DNA of 64,000 nt from the NCBI RefSeq assembly GCF_030913365.1, contig NZ_CP133160.1, positions 310,001-374,000 of the forward strand. Reading direction: 5' to 3'. Positions 26,407-35,549 of this stretch are shown here, piece after piece. The notes under the pieces are model-generated. The model had not been told where the DNA came from. It was given only the letters and a program-made list of their open reading frames with translations, and did not search any database. Positions within the stretch are counted from its first letter, which is position 1; every line of letters starts with the position of its first letter. A program made the translations under genes and the position numbers. The stretch comes from Stenotrophomonas sp. 24(2023). GTDB lineage: Bacteria > Pseudomonadota > Gammaproteobacteria > Xanthomonadales > Xanthomonadaceae.

Positions 26407-28326
26407 GTGCTGCCCGAACTGGGACAGATCCTGCTGCTGGCAGCGCTGCTGGCGGCGCTGCTGCAATCGGTGCTGCCGCTGGTCGGTGCCCAGCGCGGGC
26501 AGGCCCCCTGGATGGCCGTGGCCCGCCCGGCGGCACTGGCGCAGCTGCTGCTGGTGGCCGGCGCCTTCGCTGCGTTGACGGCGGCGTTCGTGCAGCAGGA
26601 TTTCTCGGTGCGCTACGTGGCCGAGAACTCCAATTCGCTGCTGCCGATGATCTACCGCTATTCCGCCGTCTGGGGCGCGCACGAAGGCTCGCTGCTGATG
26701 TGGGCGCTGGTGCTGGCCCTGTGGACCGGTGCGGTCGCGTTGTTCTCCCGGCACCTGCCAGCCCCCGTGCAGGCGCGCGTGCTGGCGGTGATGGGCCTGG
26801 TAAGCGTGGGCTTCCTCGCCTTCCTGATCTTCACCTCCAACCCGTTCACGCGCCTGGTGCCTGCGCCGCTGGAAGGCCGTGACCTGAATCCGCTGCTGCA
26901 GGACCCCGGCCTGATCATCCACCCGCCGATGCTCTACCTGGGCTATGTCGGTTTCGCGGTGCCGTTCGCCTTCGCCGTGGCCGCGCTGCTGGAAGGCCGC
27001 GTGGATGCGCGCTGGCTGCGCTGGACCCGCCCCTGGACCAACGTGGCCTGGGCGTTCCTGACGCTGGGCATCGCGCTGGGCAGCTGGTGGGCCTATTACG
27101 AGCTGGGCTGGGGCGGCTGGTGGTTCTGGGACCCGGTGGAGAACGCCAGCTTCATGCCCTGGCTGGTGGGTGCCGCCCTCATCCATTCGCAGGCCGTCAC
27201 CGAAAAGCGCGGCACCTTCGGCAGCTGGACCCTGCTGCTGGCCATCGCCGCTTTCGCGCTGTCATTGCTGGGCACGTTCCTGGTCCGCTCGGGCGTGCTG
27301 ACCAGCGTGCACTCGTTCGCCGCCGATCCCTCGCGCGGGCTGTTCATCCTGGTGTTCCTGTCGCTGCTGGTCGGCGGCAGCCTGCTGCTGTATGCCCTGC
27401 GCGCGCCGCGCCTGGCGGTGGACGCCGACGACCCGCGCCGGGGCTTCACCGCCACCTCGCGCGAGACCCTGCTGCTGGCCAACAACCTGCTGCTGGCCAC
27501 CGCCTGCGCGATGGTGCTGCTGGGCACGCTGTATCCCTTGCTGGCCGATGCCCTGGGGCTGGGCAAGATTTCGGTGGGCCCGCCCTACTTCGGCAGCCTG
27601 TTCCTGCTGCTGATGGCACCGCTGGTGCTGCTGCTGCCGTTCGGCCCGCTGGTGAAGTGGCAGCGCGACCAGCCGTCGCGCGCGCTGGCGCTGCTGCTGC
27701 CGTGGCTGGCGTTGGCCGTTGCGCTCGGTGCACTGGCCTGGTGGCAGGCCCCGCAGAACGGCTGGAAGGCCGGGTTGGGCGTGGCCGCCGCCGCCTGGGT
27801 AGCCTTGGGCACCGCGCGCTTCGTCTGGCAACGCTTGCGCGGCAATGGCCGCTTCACCGGCGAGATGCTCGGCATGATCGTCGCCCACGCCGGCATCGCG
27901 GTGTTCCTGGTCGGAGCGCTGCTGGTGGAAGCGTTGAATGTGCAGCGCGAAGTGGCGCTCGCACCGGGCCAGAGCGTGGTGGTGGGCCGGCACGAAGTGC
28001 GCTTCGAGGGCCTGGACCATCGCGAAGGGCCCAATTTCACTGCCGACCGCGGGCACCTGCGCGTGTTCCGCCAGGGCCGTGAACTGGCCCTGCTGCACCC
28101 GGAAAAGCGGCAGTACGCCAGTGGCGGCCAGGTGATGACCGAAGCCGGGATCGATGCACGTCCCGGCGGTGATGTCTACGTGGCATTGGGCGAGCCGCTG
28201 GGCAACAATGCATGGGCGGTACGGGTGCACATCAAGCCCTTCGTGCGCTGGATCTGGCTGGGCGCACTGCTGATGGCACTGGGCGGATTCATCACCGCCG
28301 CCGACCGCCGCTTCCGTCGCCCGTAG
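26407..28326 (+). CDS. ccmF: Cytochrome c heme lyase subunit CcmF
   Basis: A 639-residue polytopic membrane protein that ligates heme to apocytochrome c together with CcmH. The WWD domain is clear (WGGWWFWDPVENASFMPWL, about residues 236-254), with conserved nearby histidines (ALIHSQAV, VLTSVHSFAADPSRG). The start is a GTG immediately after the ccmE stop, with no spacer. The length and the C-terminal soluble domain (VVVGRHEVRFEGLDH) are as in other CcmF/NrfE proteins. Confidence 0.96.
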   Translation: MLPELGQILLLAALLAALLQSVLPLVGAQRGQAPWMAVARPAALAQLLLVAGAFAALTAAFVQQDFSVRYVAENSNSLLPMIYRYSAVWGAHEGSLLMWALVLALWTGAVALFSRHLPAPVQARVLAVMGLVSVGFLAFLIFTSNPFTRLVPAPLEGRDLNPLLQDPGLIIHPPMLYLGYVGFAVPFAFAVAALLEGRVDARWLRWTRPWTNVAWAFLTLGIALGSWWAYYELGWGGWWFWDPVENASFMPWLVGAALIHSQAVTEKRGTFGSWTLLLAIAAFALSLLGTFLVRSGVLTSVHSFAADPSRGLFILVFLSLLVGGSLLLYALRAPRLAVDADDPRRGFTATSRETLLLANNLLLATACAMVLLGTLYPLLADALGLGKISVGPPYFGSLFLLLMAPLVLLLPFGPLVKWQRDQPSRALALLLPWLALAVALGALAWWQAPQNGWKAGLGVAAAAWVALGTARFVWQRLRGNGRFTGEMLGMIVAHAGIAVFLVGALLVEALNVQREVALAPGQSVVVGRHEVRFEGLDHREGPNFTADRGHLRVFRQGRELALLHPEKRQYASGGQVMTEAGIDARPGGDVYVALGEPLGNNAWAVRVHIKPFVRWIWLGALLMALGGFITAADRRFRRP

Positions 28327-28337
28327 GAGTTTCCACC

Positions 28338-28955
28338 GTGTCCGAGTCCCCCGCCCCCCGCCCGTCCCGCCCGCTGCCCCCCGTGGCCATCGTGATCGGC
28401 GTGCTGTTCTTCTTCGGCCTGCTGGGGCTGATGGTCTACGGGGTGATGAAATCGGGCGATCCGCAGCGCGATGTCCTGCCCTCGGCCCTGATCGGCAAGC
28501 CCGCCCCGGCCTTCGCGCTGCCGGTACTGCACGACCCCTCGATGATCGTGCACAGCGAACAGCTGCGCGGCGCCCCCTACCTGCTCAACGTGTGGGGCAG
28601 CTGGTGCGCGGCCTGCCGCGAGGAACACCCGGTACTGACCCGTTTCGCTGAAACCAAGCGCGTGCGCGTGGTCGGCTACAACTGGAAGGACCAGCCCAAC
28701 GATGCCCTGCGCTGGCTGGAACAGCTGGGCAACCCGTTCATGGTGGTGCTGAGCGATATCGAAGGCCGCACGGCGATCGACTGGGGCGTGACCGCCGCAC
28801 CGGAAACCTTCCTGGTCGATGGCAGCGGCGTGGTGCGCTGGAAGTACAGCGGCGCGATGACCCAGCAGGTCGTGGACGAAAAGCTGATTCCCGCCCTGCA
28901 GACGATTGAAAAGGCCCAGGCCCATGCCGACAACGGACTGCACGGCGATCCGTAA
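28338..28955 (+). CDS. ccmG: Periplasmic thioredoxin-like CcmG/DsbE
   Basis: A 205-residue membrane-anchored thioredoxin that reduces apocytochrome c and CcmH. One N-terminal helix (PPVAIVIGVLFFFGLLGLMVYGV) precedes the domain; the active site is WCAAC (Cys90, Cys93), and the acidic REEHPVL and the cis-Pro region VTAAPETFLVDG are DsbE-like. The start is a GTG with TAGGAGT 8 bp upstream, 11 bp after ccmF. It overlaps ccmH by 32 bp. Confidence 0.95.
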   Translation: MSESPAPRPSRPLPPVAIVIGVLFFFGLLGLMVYGVMKSGDPQRDVLPSALIGKPAPAFALPVLHDPSMIVHSEQLRGAPYLLNVWGSWCAACREEHPVLTRFAETKRVRVVGYNWKDQPNDALRWLEQLGNPFMVVLSDIEGRTAIDWGVTAAPETFLVDGSGVVRWKYSGAMTQQVVDEKLIPALQTIEKAQAHADNGLHGDP

Positions 28956-29409
28956 GCACGCGCCCTGGCTTCTGTGGCTGGCCCTGCTGCTGGCCTGGCC
29001 GTTGCTGGCCGGGGCGCAGCTGCCCCCCCAGCCCGTGCATGACACGCGCCCGCTGGCATTTGCCGACGCAGCCGAGGAAGCCCGTTTCCATGACCTGGCC
29101 GCGCAGCTGCGCTGCGTGCAGTGCCAGAACCAGTCACTGGCCGACTCCAACGCGCAGATCGCCCAGGACCTGCGCCGCGAGGTGCTGGAACTGATGCAGC
29201 AGGGCCGCGACGACGCGCAGATCAAGCAGTTCCTGGTCGAACGCTACGGGCAGTTCGTGCTGTACCAGCCGCCGCTGCAGCCGGGCACGTGGTTGCTGTG
29301 GGGCGGCCCGCTGCTGCTGCTGGGAGCCGGTGCATTGCTGGTGACGCGCATCGTGCACCGCCGCGCGCAGCGCGTGGTCGCTGCGGAAGACGCGGGAGAT
29401 GGCTGGTGA
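28924..29409 (+). CDS. ccmH: Apocytochrome c reductase/heme lyase subunit CcmH
   Basis: A 161-residue periplasmic protein with an N-terminal signal/anchor helix, the LRCVQCQNQSLADSNAQIAQDLR motif (Cys64 and Cys67) and a C-terminal helix (TWLLWGGPLLLLGAGALLV). This is the short CcmH (Ccl2/CycL) type that pairs with a separate CcmI. I prefer the ATG at 28924; a TTG at 28906 would add six residues. It overlaps ccmG at the front and ccmI by 4 bp at the end. Confidence 0.94.
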   Translation: MPTTDCTAIRKHAPWLLWLALLLAWPLLAGAQLPPQPVHDTRPLAFADAAEEARFHDLAAQLRCVQCQNQSLADSNAQIAQDLRREVLELMQQGRDDAQIKQFLVERYGQFVLYQPPLQPGTWLLWGGPLLLLGAGALLVTRIVHRRAQRVVAAEDAGDGW

Positions 29410-30401
29410 GCGCGCTGCTGCTGACCGGACTGGCGACGCTGGTGTCCGCGCTCATCGCAATGTGGGTGCTGTGGCCGCTGCGGCACGGCGCTGGCCGCGG
29501 CTGGTTGGCCGGCATCCTGGCCCTGGGCGTCGCGGGCGGCTGCCTGTACCAGCTGGTCGGCGACCCACGCGCAGCCACCCAGCCGCCCCCCGCTTCGGTA
29601 GCGACCCTGCGCGATGGCGTGCAGGCCTTGCAGCAGGCCCTGCAGCGCGATCCGCAGCGTGCCGATGGCTGGGTACTGCTGGGCCGTTCGCAGGCCGAGC
29701 TCGGCAACCCCGCCGCCGCCGCCGAGGCCTTCGCGCGTGCGGTTGCGCTGGCCCCGGACGAGGCCGGTGTGCTGGTGGAAGCCGCGCAGGCGCGCGCGCA
29801 GGCACAGGCCGACAAGCAGTTCGATGACACCGCCCTGCAGTGGCTGCGGCATGCCCTGCAGGTGCAGCCCGACGCCGAACGGGCCAGCTGGCTGCTCGGC
29901 ATCGCGCTGCGTCAGCGTGGCCATAACGCCGAAGCCGCCCAGGTCTGGACCGACCTGCTGCCGCGCCTGGAACCGGGTGCCGCACAGGCATTGCAGGCGC
30001 AGATCGCATTGGCACGGGAGGCCGGTGGCGAGCCGGCACCCGCCACGGCTGGCGATGCCCAACCGCCGCTGCTGCAGGTGCGTGTGCACCTTCCTCCCGG
30101 GCTGGATGCCGCCCAGTGGCCGGCCAGTACCCAGGTCTTCGTGCTGGCCCGCGCCGTGGGCGGCCCGCCGATGCCGGTCGCCGTGCGCCGCCTGCCGCTG
30201 GCGGGCTTCCCCGGTACGGTCGCGCTGGGCGACGGTGACAGCCCGATGCCGACCGCGCCGCTGTCGGCCCATGAGGCCGTCGAGGTGATCGCGCGCGTCT
30301 CGCGCAGTGGCAGCGCCAACCGTGGTGAAGGCGACCTGCAGAGTGCACCGGTACAGGTGACCCTGCCGCACGACGGCGTGGTGGAACTGCGCTTCCCGTA
30401 G
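29406..30401 (+). CDS. ccmI: TPR-containing apocytochrome c chaperone CcmI/CycH
   Basis: A 331-residue membrane protein. Two N-terminal helices are followed by TPR-like repeats (DPQRADGWVLLGRSQAELGNPAAAAEAFARAVALAPDE, then a second from about residue 140), and a C-terminal beta-rich domain (VRVHLPPGLDAAQWPASTQVFVLAR). It presents apocytochrome to CcmFH. The start is a GTG overlapping the ccmH stop. The stop codon TAG is part of the GTAG end of a SMAG palindrome. Confidence 0.9.
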   Translation: MSALLLTGLATLVSALIAMWVLWPLRHGAGRGWLAGILALGVAGGCLYQLVGDPRAATQPPPASVATLRDGVQALQQALQRDPQRADGWVLLGRSQAELGNPAAAAEAFARAVALAPDEAGVLVEAAQARAQAQADKQFDDTALQWLRHALQVQPDAERASWLLGIALRQRGHNAEAAQVWTDLLPRLEPGAAQALQAQIALAREAGGEPAPATAGDAQPPLLQVRVHLPPGLDAAQWPASTQVFVLARAVGGPPMPVAVRRLPLAGFPGTVALGDGDSPMPTAPLSAHEAVEVIARVSRSGSANRGEGDLQSAPVQVTLPHDGVVELRFP

Positions 30402-30420
30402 ATCCACGCCGTGCGTGGAT
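30398..30420 (+). repeat. SMAG REP palindrome overlapping the ccmI stop
   Basis: GTAG is followed by ATCCACGC-CGT-GCGTGGAT, a perfect 8-bp stem. The TAG of GTAG is the ccmI stop codon. It ends the ccm operon and could serve as its 3' stabilising or terminating hairpin, although no T tract follows. Confidence 0.85.
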
Positions 30421-30487
30421 ACCCCCACACCGCCAATGGAAACCTGCATGCCGCCTGCATGCACGGCCCCCCCGCTAGAATGCGCGC

Positions 30488-31600
30488 ATGACTGAATTCA
30501 TCCCGACCGGTACCCGCTTCCACGCCCTGCCCTCGCCGTTCCCGTTCAAGCGTGGCGGCGCACTGCTGCAGGGCCGCGTGGCGTATGAAACCTGGGGCAC
30601 GTTGAATACCGCGCGCAGCAATGCGCTGCTGATCGTCACCGGCTTGTCGCCCGATGCGCATGCCGCCGCCAACGATGCCAACCCGGCCCCCGGCTGGTGG
30701 GACGCCATGGTTGGCCCGGGCAAGCCGATCGACACCGACCGCTGGTTCGTGGTCTGCGTCAATTCGCTGGGCAGCTGCAAGGGCTCGACCGGCCCGGCAT
30801 CGGCCGACCCGTCCTCGGGTGCTCCGTATCGCCTGGCCTTCCCCGAGCTGTCCATCGAGGATGGCGCACGCGCCGCCGTCGAGGTGGTCCGCGCACTGGG
30901 CATCGAACAGCTGGCCTGCGTGGTCGGCAACTCGATGGGCGGCATGACCGCACTGGCCCTGTTGCTGCTGCACCCAGGCATCGCGCGCAGCCACATCAAC
31001 ATTTCCGGCAGTGCCCAGGCCCTGCCGTTCTCCATCGCGATCCGCTCGCTGCAGCGTGAAGCGATCCGCCTGGACCCGCAGTGGAACGGCGGCCAGTACG
31101 ACGAGGCCAGCTACCCTGAATCGGGCATGCGCATGGCGCGCAAGCTGGGCGTCATCACCTACCGTTCGGCGCTGGAATGGGATGGCCGCTTCGGCCGCGT
31201 GCGGCTGGATTCGGACCAGGTGGACGACGATCCGTTCGGGCTGGAGTTCCAGGTGGAAAGTTATCTGGAAGGCCATGCACGGCGCTTCGTGCGCTTCTTC
31301 GACCCGAACTGCTACCTGTACCTGAGCCGTTCGATGGACTGGTTCGACCTGGCCGAATATGCCGGGGGCGATGTGATGGCGGGGCTGGCGAAAATCCGCA
31401 TCGAAAAGGCGCTGGCGATCGGCGCGAACACCGACATCCTGTTCCCCGTGCAGCAACAGCAGCAGATTGCCGATGGCCTGCGCGCCGGCGGTGCCCAGGC
31501 GCAGTTCATCGGCCTGGATTCGCCGCAGGGCCACGATGCCTTCCTGGTTGATTTCGAGCGCTTCGGGCCGGCGGTACGCGGCTTCCTCGACACGCTGTGA
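30488..31600 (+). CDS. metX: MetX-family O-acyltransferase (homoserine/serine)
   Basis: A 370-residue alpha/beta-hydrolase-fold acyltransferase. The nucleophile is Ser149 in VVGNSMGGM, with Asp316 (GANTDILFP) and His349 (SPQGHDAFLVDF) completing the triad. The family activates homoserine for methionine synthesis or serine for cysteine synthesis with acetyl- or succinyl-CoA. Xanthomonadales members with this opening (RGGALLQGRVAYETWGTL) have, as I recall, been reassigned as serine O-succinyltransferases, so the substrate is uncertain and the symbol marks only the family. It is the first gene after the ccm operon and overlaps the DUF1294 gene by 4 bp. Confidence 0.85.
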   Translation: MTEFIPTGTRFHALPSPFPFKRGGALLQGRVAYETWGTLNTARSNALLIVTGLSPDAHAAANDANPAPGWWDAMVGPGKPIDTDRWFVVCVNSLGSCKGSTGPASADPSSGAPYRLAFPELSIEDGARAAVEVVRALGIEQLACVVGNSMGGMTALALLLLHPGIARSHINISGSAQALPFSIAIRSLQREAIRLDPQWNGGQYDEASYPESGMRMARKLGVITYRSALEWDGRFGRVRLDSDQVDDDPFGLEFQVESYLEGHARRFVRFFDPNCYLYLSRSMDWFDLAEYAGGDVMAGLAKIRIEKALAIGANTDILFPVQQQQQIADGLRAGGAQAQFIGLDSPQGHDAFLVDFERFGPAVRGFLDTL

Positions 31601-31944
31601 AGCACGGACGCCGCCTCGCTGCACTGGCGGTCGTCGGCGCGCTGGTTGCCGTTTCGATCACCGGCCTGCTGCCGCTCTGGCTGGCCGTGTGGTATGGGTT
31701 GGCCAGCGTGGCGGCCTTCGCGTTGTACGGGCATGACAAGCGCGCGGCGCGCAAGGGCCAGTGGCGCACGCCCGAGCGTACGCTGCAGCTGCTGGCGTTT
31801 GCCGGTGGCTGGCCCGGTGCGCTGCTGGGCCAGGCCGCATTCCGCCACAAGCACCGCAAGACCGCCTTCCAGTGGGTGTTCTGGCTGTGCGTGGTGGCCA
31901 ACGTCGCCACGGTGGCGGTGCTGCTGCGCGAGTTCGCGCGCTGA
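31597..31944 (+). CDS. DUF1294 small membrane protein
   Basis: A 115-residue protein with two hydrophobic N-terminal helices and one C-terminal helix. Between them is the DUF1294 signature: YGHDKRAARKGQWRTPERTLQLLAFAGGWPGALLGQAAFRHKHRKTAFQWVFW. Function is unknown. The start is a GTG overlapping the metX stop (GTGA), so its expression follows the acyltransferase. Confidence 0.88.
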   Translation: MKHGRRLAALAVVGALVAVSITGLLPLWLAVWYGLASVAAFALYGHDKRAARKGQWRTPERTLQLLAFAGGWPGALLGQAAFRHKHRKTAFQWVFWLCVVANVATVAVLLREFAR

Positions 31945-31953
31945 CACGCCCCA

Positions 31954-31975
31954 GCCACGCATGGCGTGGCGCTAC
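31954..31975 (-). repeat. SMAG REP palindrome, inverted
   Basis: On the minus strand GTAG is followed by CGCCACGCCATGCGTGGC. It lies 10 bp after the DUF1294 stop and faces the tandem SMAG array at 32024-32144, giving an inverted REP pair. Confidence 0.85.
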
Positions 31976-32023
31976 CCGGGCAGACAGCCGAACGCATCCC
32001 GACGAACCGGAGAACGCGCGGCC

Positions 32024-32144
32024 GTAGATCCACGCCATGCGTGGATGGTTCCACCCGCCGGCACGGAATGTTGTAGATCCACGCCATGCGTGGATGGTTC
32101 CGCCCGCCGACACGGAACGTTGTAGATCCACGCCATGCGTGGAT
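32024..32144 (+). repeat. Three tandem SMAG REPs, 49-bp period
   Basis: Three identical 23-bp palindromes (GTAG then ATCCACGC-CAT-GCGTGGAT) begin at 32024, 32073 and 32122, exactly 49 bp apart. The two 26-bp spacers are near-identical (GGTTCC(A/G)CCCGCCG(G/A)CACGGAA...), so the whole 49-bp unit has been duplicated. The array separates the metX/DUF1294 unit from the convergent cydC gene. Confidence 0.92.
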
Positions 32145-32166
32145 GCTCTCCACCGGAAACCGGCGA

Positions 32167-33840
32167 TCACTCCTCCCGCCGCAGCCGTCCATCGCGCAGG
32201 CGGTAACGGGCATCGACCACGCCTTCGGGCAATGTGTCGTGGGTAATCATCAGCAGGCTGCGACCTTCCAACAGCCCGGCCAGGTCCAGCAGCAGCGCGC
32301 GTGCGGTGTCCACATCCAGGCCTTCGGTCGGCTCATCCAGCACCAGGATCGGTGCCTCGCGCAGCAGTGCGCGGGCCAGGGCCAGCCGGCGTGCCTGCCC
32401 GGCCGACATCGTCGCGCCGTTCTCGCCCACCCACGTCGCCAACCCGGCATTGGCCCGCGCCCAGTCCGCCAGGCGCACGCGCTGCAGCACCTGCCACAGG
32501 CGCGCATCATCGGCCTGCGGATCGCCTATGCGCAGGTTGTCGGCCACGCTGCCGGCGAACACCGGTGCGTTCTGCGGCAGCCACGCCAGCTGGGCATGCC
32601 AGGCGCTCTGGCTGAAACGGCGCAGGTCGTGCCCGCCGTAGGTCAGCCGGCCCTGCTGGGGGTCCCACAGGCGCAGCAACAGGCTGGACAAGGTGGTCTT
32701 GCCACACCCACTGTCGCCGCCGATGGCGATGCGTTCACCCGGTGCCAACCGCAGGTCCAGCCGTTCCAGCACCGGTCGTGCAGCGCCTGGCCACTGGAAG
32801 CACACCTGCTCCCAGCGCAGATCACCACGTGCGGGAACGGGCACCGGCTGCGACGGTTCGTCCACGCTGGGCGGCTGCTCGACGATGTCCTGCAACCGCG
32901 CGGCGGCGATACGGCCTGACTGCAGCGATTGCCAGGCCTGCCCCAGGCCGGCCCACAATTCGATGGCCGCCACGGTCAGGAACACCAGCCCGGCCGCCAG
33001 CGCGGCATCGATCTGCTGCTGTTCGGCCGCTGACAGCGCCAGCGCGATCATCGCGACCAGGCCCAGGCCCGCCAGCACACCGTGCAGCGTGGTACCGGCC
33101 AGCAACCGCCAGCGCCGCCGCCGGTCACGTGCGGCGACCTGCTTGGCCGCCACCCGCACCTTCAGCTGCCAGGCGGCCCCGGCCTGCAATGCGGCCAGAT
33201 CGCCCGCGCCCTCCAGGCCCTCGAAGGCGGCCGTGCGCAATGCCGTGCGATGCGCGGCACGATCGGCCTCTTCACGGTCGCGACCGCGCACGCCCAGCCA
33301 CGGCACGGCCACGCCGATGAGTGCTGCCATCACCGCCAGCAGTACGCCGGCCGCCGGCAGGATCAGCGCCGCCGACAGCACGGCCACCATGCTCAACCCG
33401 GCCAGCGCCAGCAGCGGACCGATCGCGCGTACCAGCAGCCCGTCCACCTCGCCGATATCGCCGAGCAGGCGCGCCAGCAGATCGCCGGTGCGGGTGCCGC
33501 CCAGCCGTGCCGGTGCCAGCGGCAGCGCGCGGCGGAAAAACCACACGCGCAGGTCACGCGCGATGCGCAGGGTAGCGTCGTGGCCGACCAGCTTTTCGAA
33601 GTAGCGCGAGACGATGCGTGCCATCGTCAGCCCACGGATGCCCGCCGAGGGCGAAAAGAAATTGAAGCCGTTGCCCAGTCCCGCTGCACCGGCCAGTGCG
33701 GCGGCGGTGAGGAAGCCACCGGACAAGCCCAGCAACGCAGTGCCGGCCAGCATCGTGGTCCACAGCAGCAGCACCGTCGGCAGCAGCTGCGGCCGATGGC
33801 GGGCAAACACCGCGCGCAGCGAATCACGACGGCCGGTCAT
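32167..33840 (-). CDS. cydC: Cysteine/glutathione exporter half-transporter CydC
   Basis: A 557-residue ABC half-transporter of the CydDC heterodimer, which exports reduced thiols (and may carry heme) and is needed to assemble cytochrome bd. Six membrane helices are followed by the ATPase domain with Walker A GDSGCGKTT, signature TMSAGQARRLALARAL and Walker B ILVLDEPTEGLD. The start MTGRRDSLRAVF overlaps the cydD stop by 4 bp. It is transcribed away from cydABX. Confidence 0.93.
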   Translation of the reverse strand: MTGRRDSLRAVFARHRPQLLPTVLLLWTTMLAGTALLGLSGGFLTAAALAGAAGLGNGFNFFSPSAGIRGLTMARIVSRYFEKLVGHDATLRIARDLRVWFFRRALPLAPARLGGTRTGDLLARLLGDIGEVDGLLVRAIGPLLALAGLSMVAVLSAALILPAAGVLLAVMAALIGVAVPWLGVRGRDREEADRAAHRTALRTAAFEGLEGAGDLAALQAGAAWQLKVRVAAKQVAARDRRRRWRLLAGTTLHGVLAGLGLVAMIALALSAAEQQQIDAALAAGLVFLTVAAIELWAGLGQAWQSLQSGRIAAARLQDIVEQPPSVDEPSQPVPVPARGDLRWEQVCFQWPGAARPVLERLDLRLAPGERIAIGGDSGCGKTTLSSLLLRLWDPQQGRLTYGGHDLRRFSQSAWHAQLAWLPQNAPVFAGSVADNLRIGDPQADDARLWQVLQRVRLADWARANAGLATWVGENGATMSAGQARRLALARALLREAPILVLDEPTEGLDVDTARALLLDLAGLLEGRSLLMITHDTLPEGVVDARYRLRDGRLRREE

Positions 33841-35549
33841 GCCTGCTGCCCTCCGGCAGCCGGTGCATCCACGGTTGCGGGCAGCGACAGGCAACCGTCC
33901 GCCCAGGCCATCACCACCGGGCTGTGCGTGGCGACCACCACGCAGCGCCCACGCGCATGAGCCGCCAGGCTGCGCAGCAAGGCCGCTTCGGTTTCGTCAT
34001 CGAGGAAGGCGGTCGGCTCGTCCAGCAGCAGGATCTGCGGATCACGCAGCAGCAGGCGTGCCAGGCCGATGCGCCGTGCCTCGCCCCCGGACAGCCCGAA
34101 GCCACGTTCGCCGATCAGCGTATCCAGCCCCTCGGGCAGGCGGTCGGCAAAACGCATCACCTGCGCGGCTTCGGCCACCGCACGCAGGCGTGCATCGCTG
34201 GCCCCCGGATCGGCCAAGCGCAGGTTGTCGGCAATGCTGCCGTGGAAAAGATAGGGCCGTTGGCTGGCATAGCCCACGCTCAGCCCCGGGCGTACGCGCA
34301 CCTGGCCGGCCTGCGGCGGCAACCAGCCGGCCAGTGCTTCCAGCAGCGTGCTCTTGCCACTGCCGCTGGGCCCGACCACGGCCAGGCGCTGGCCCGGCTC
34401 AAGTACGAAGGCAAGACCGCGCACGGCATCGCGTGCAGCACCCAGCGGACGCAGCGACAGCCCGACCACCTGCAGCGGCGGTGCAGCCGCCTCGGCCGGC
34501 TCAGGCACGGTGTTGGCAACGCCCTCGGCCTCCCCGCCGCGCTCGTCCGCCATTCCCTGCAGCAGGCGCTCCACTTCGGCCGCCGCCGCCAGGGCGTTGG
34601 CGCGATCGTGGTAATGCGCTGCCAGCCGCCGCAGCGGTGCATAGAATTCCGGCGCCAGCAACAGGCAGAACAGGCCCGCGCCCAACGTGGGGACCTGCGC
34701 ATGCAGACGCATCAGGCCCAGATAGCTCAGGCCCAGGTACAGGGCCACCATCGCCACGCTGACCGAGGCGAAGAACTCCAGCACGGTGGACGACAGGAAT
34801 GCGATGCGCAGCACCTTCAGGGTGCGCGTGCGCACGCCTTCGGCGGCGGCCTCGATGCCGGCCAGCTCGGCCTGGCCACGCCCATACAGGCGCAGCAGGC
34901 CCAGGCCCTTGAGGCGATCGGCGAAGTGGCCGCTCATGCGCGCCAGCTCCCCCAGCTGCGCCCGCCCGGCGGCCTCGGCGCCCCATCCGACCAGCATCAT
35001 GAAGAACGGCACCAGCGGGGCGGTGAACAGCAGGATCACGGCCACCACCCAGTCCACCCACGCCACGGCAGCCAGGATCAGCAACGGCACCACCACCACC
35101 TCGGTACGTACCGGCAGGAAGCCGCTGTAATAGCTTTCGATGGCATCGGCATGATGCAGCATCAGCTCGCCCAGTTCACCGGTGCGGCGCTGGCGCAGCC
35201 ACAACGGGCCGTGGTCCAGCAGCCGGGCGAACACACGCTCACGCAAAGCAAGGCGCGCCGTGTCGGCGACATCACCTGCTGCGGCCTGCACCGCGCTGCC
35301 CAGCAGCGCACGCACCACCAGTACCACGGCCAGCCCGAGCAGAACGGGAATGCCGTCACGCAATGGACGATGTTCAACCAGCACGGCCTGCACCAGCCAG
35401 GCGATGGCGGCCGCCTGCCCGATCAACAGTGCGCCGGACAGGCTGATGCAGGCCCCGGCCACGCGCTGGCGCCCACGCGCGGCATGGGCCAGTCCGGCCA
35501 GCCAGGCCGCGCGGGCACGTCGGATCTGCGTCGTATCCCCCGGTTCCAT
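33837..35549 (-). CDS. cydD: Cysteine/glutathione exporter half-transporter CydD
   Basis: A 570-residue partner of CydC. Membrane part with the CydD-like SYYSGFLPVRTEVVVVPLLILAAVAWVDW and HFADRLKGLGLLRLYGRGQAELAGI segments; ATPase with Walker A GPSGSGKST, signature GLSGGEARRIGLARLLLRDPQ and Walker B ILLLDEPTAFLD. I use the ATG at 35549; no strong ribosome site precedes it, and in-frame alternatives lie upstream, so the N-terminus is uncertain. Divergent from cydA across 269 bp containing an FNR-type box. Confidence 0.92.
   Translation of the reverse strand: MEPGDTTQIRRARAAWLAGLAHAARGRQRVAGACISLSGALLIGQAAAIAWLVQAVLVEHRPLRDGIPVLLGLAVVLVVRALLGSAVQAAAGDVADTARLALRERVFARLLDHGPLWLRQRRTGELGELMLHHADAIESYYSGFLPVRTEVVVVPLLILAAVAWVDWVVAVILLFTAPLVPFFMMLVGWGAEAAGRAQLGELARMSGHFADRLKGLGLLRLYGRGQAELAGIEAAAEGVRTRTLKVLRIAFLSSTVLEFFASVSVAMVALYLGLSYLGLMRLHAQVPTLGAGLFCLLLAPEFYAPLRRLAAHYHDRANALAAAAEVERLLQGMADERGGEAEGVANTVPEPAEAAAPPLQVVGLSLRPLGAARDAVRGLAFVLEPGQRLAVVGPSGSGKSTLLEALAGWLPPQAGQVRVRPGLSVGYASQRPYLFHGSIADNLRLADPGASDARLRAVAEAAQVMRFADRLPEGLDTLIGERGFGLSGGEARRIGLARLLLRDPQILLLDEPTAFLDDETEAALLRSLAAHARGRCVVVATHSPVVMAWADGCLSLPATVDAPAAGGQQA

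Noticed and set aside
32167..35549. cydDC as a generic multidrug exporter pair
   Set aside because: Gene pair order, CydD/CydC-specific segments and divergence from cydABX favour the thiol exporter.
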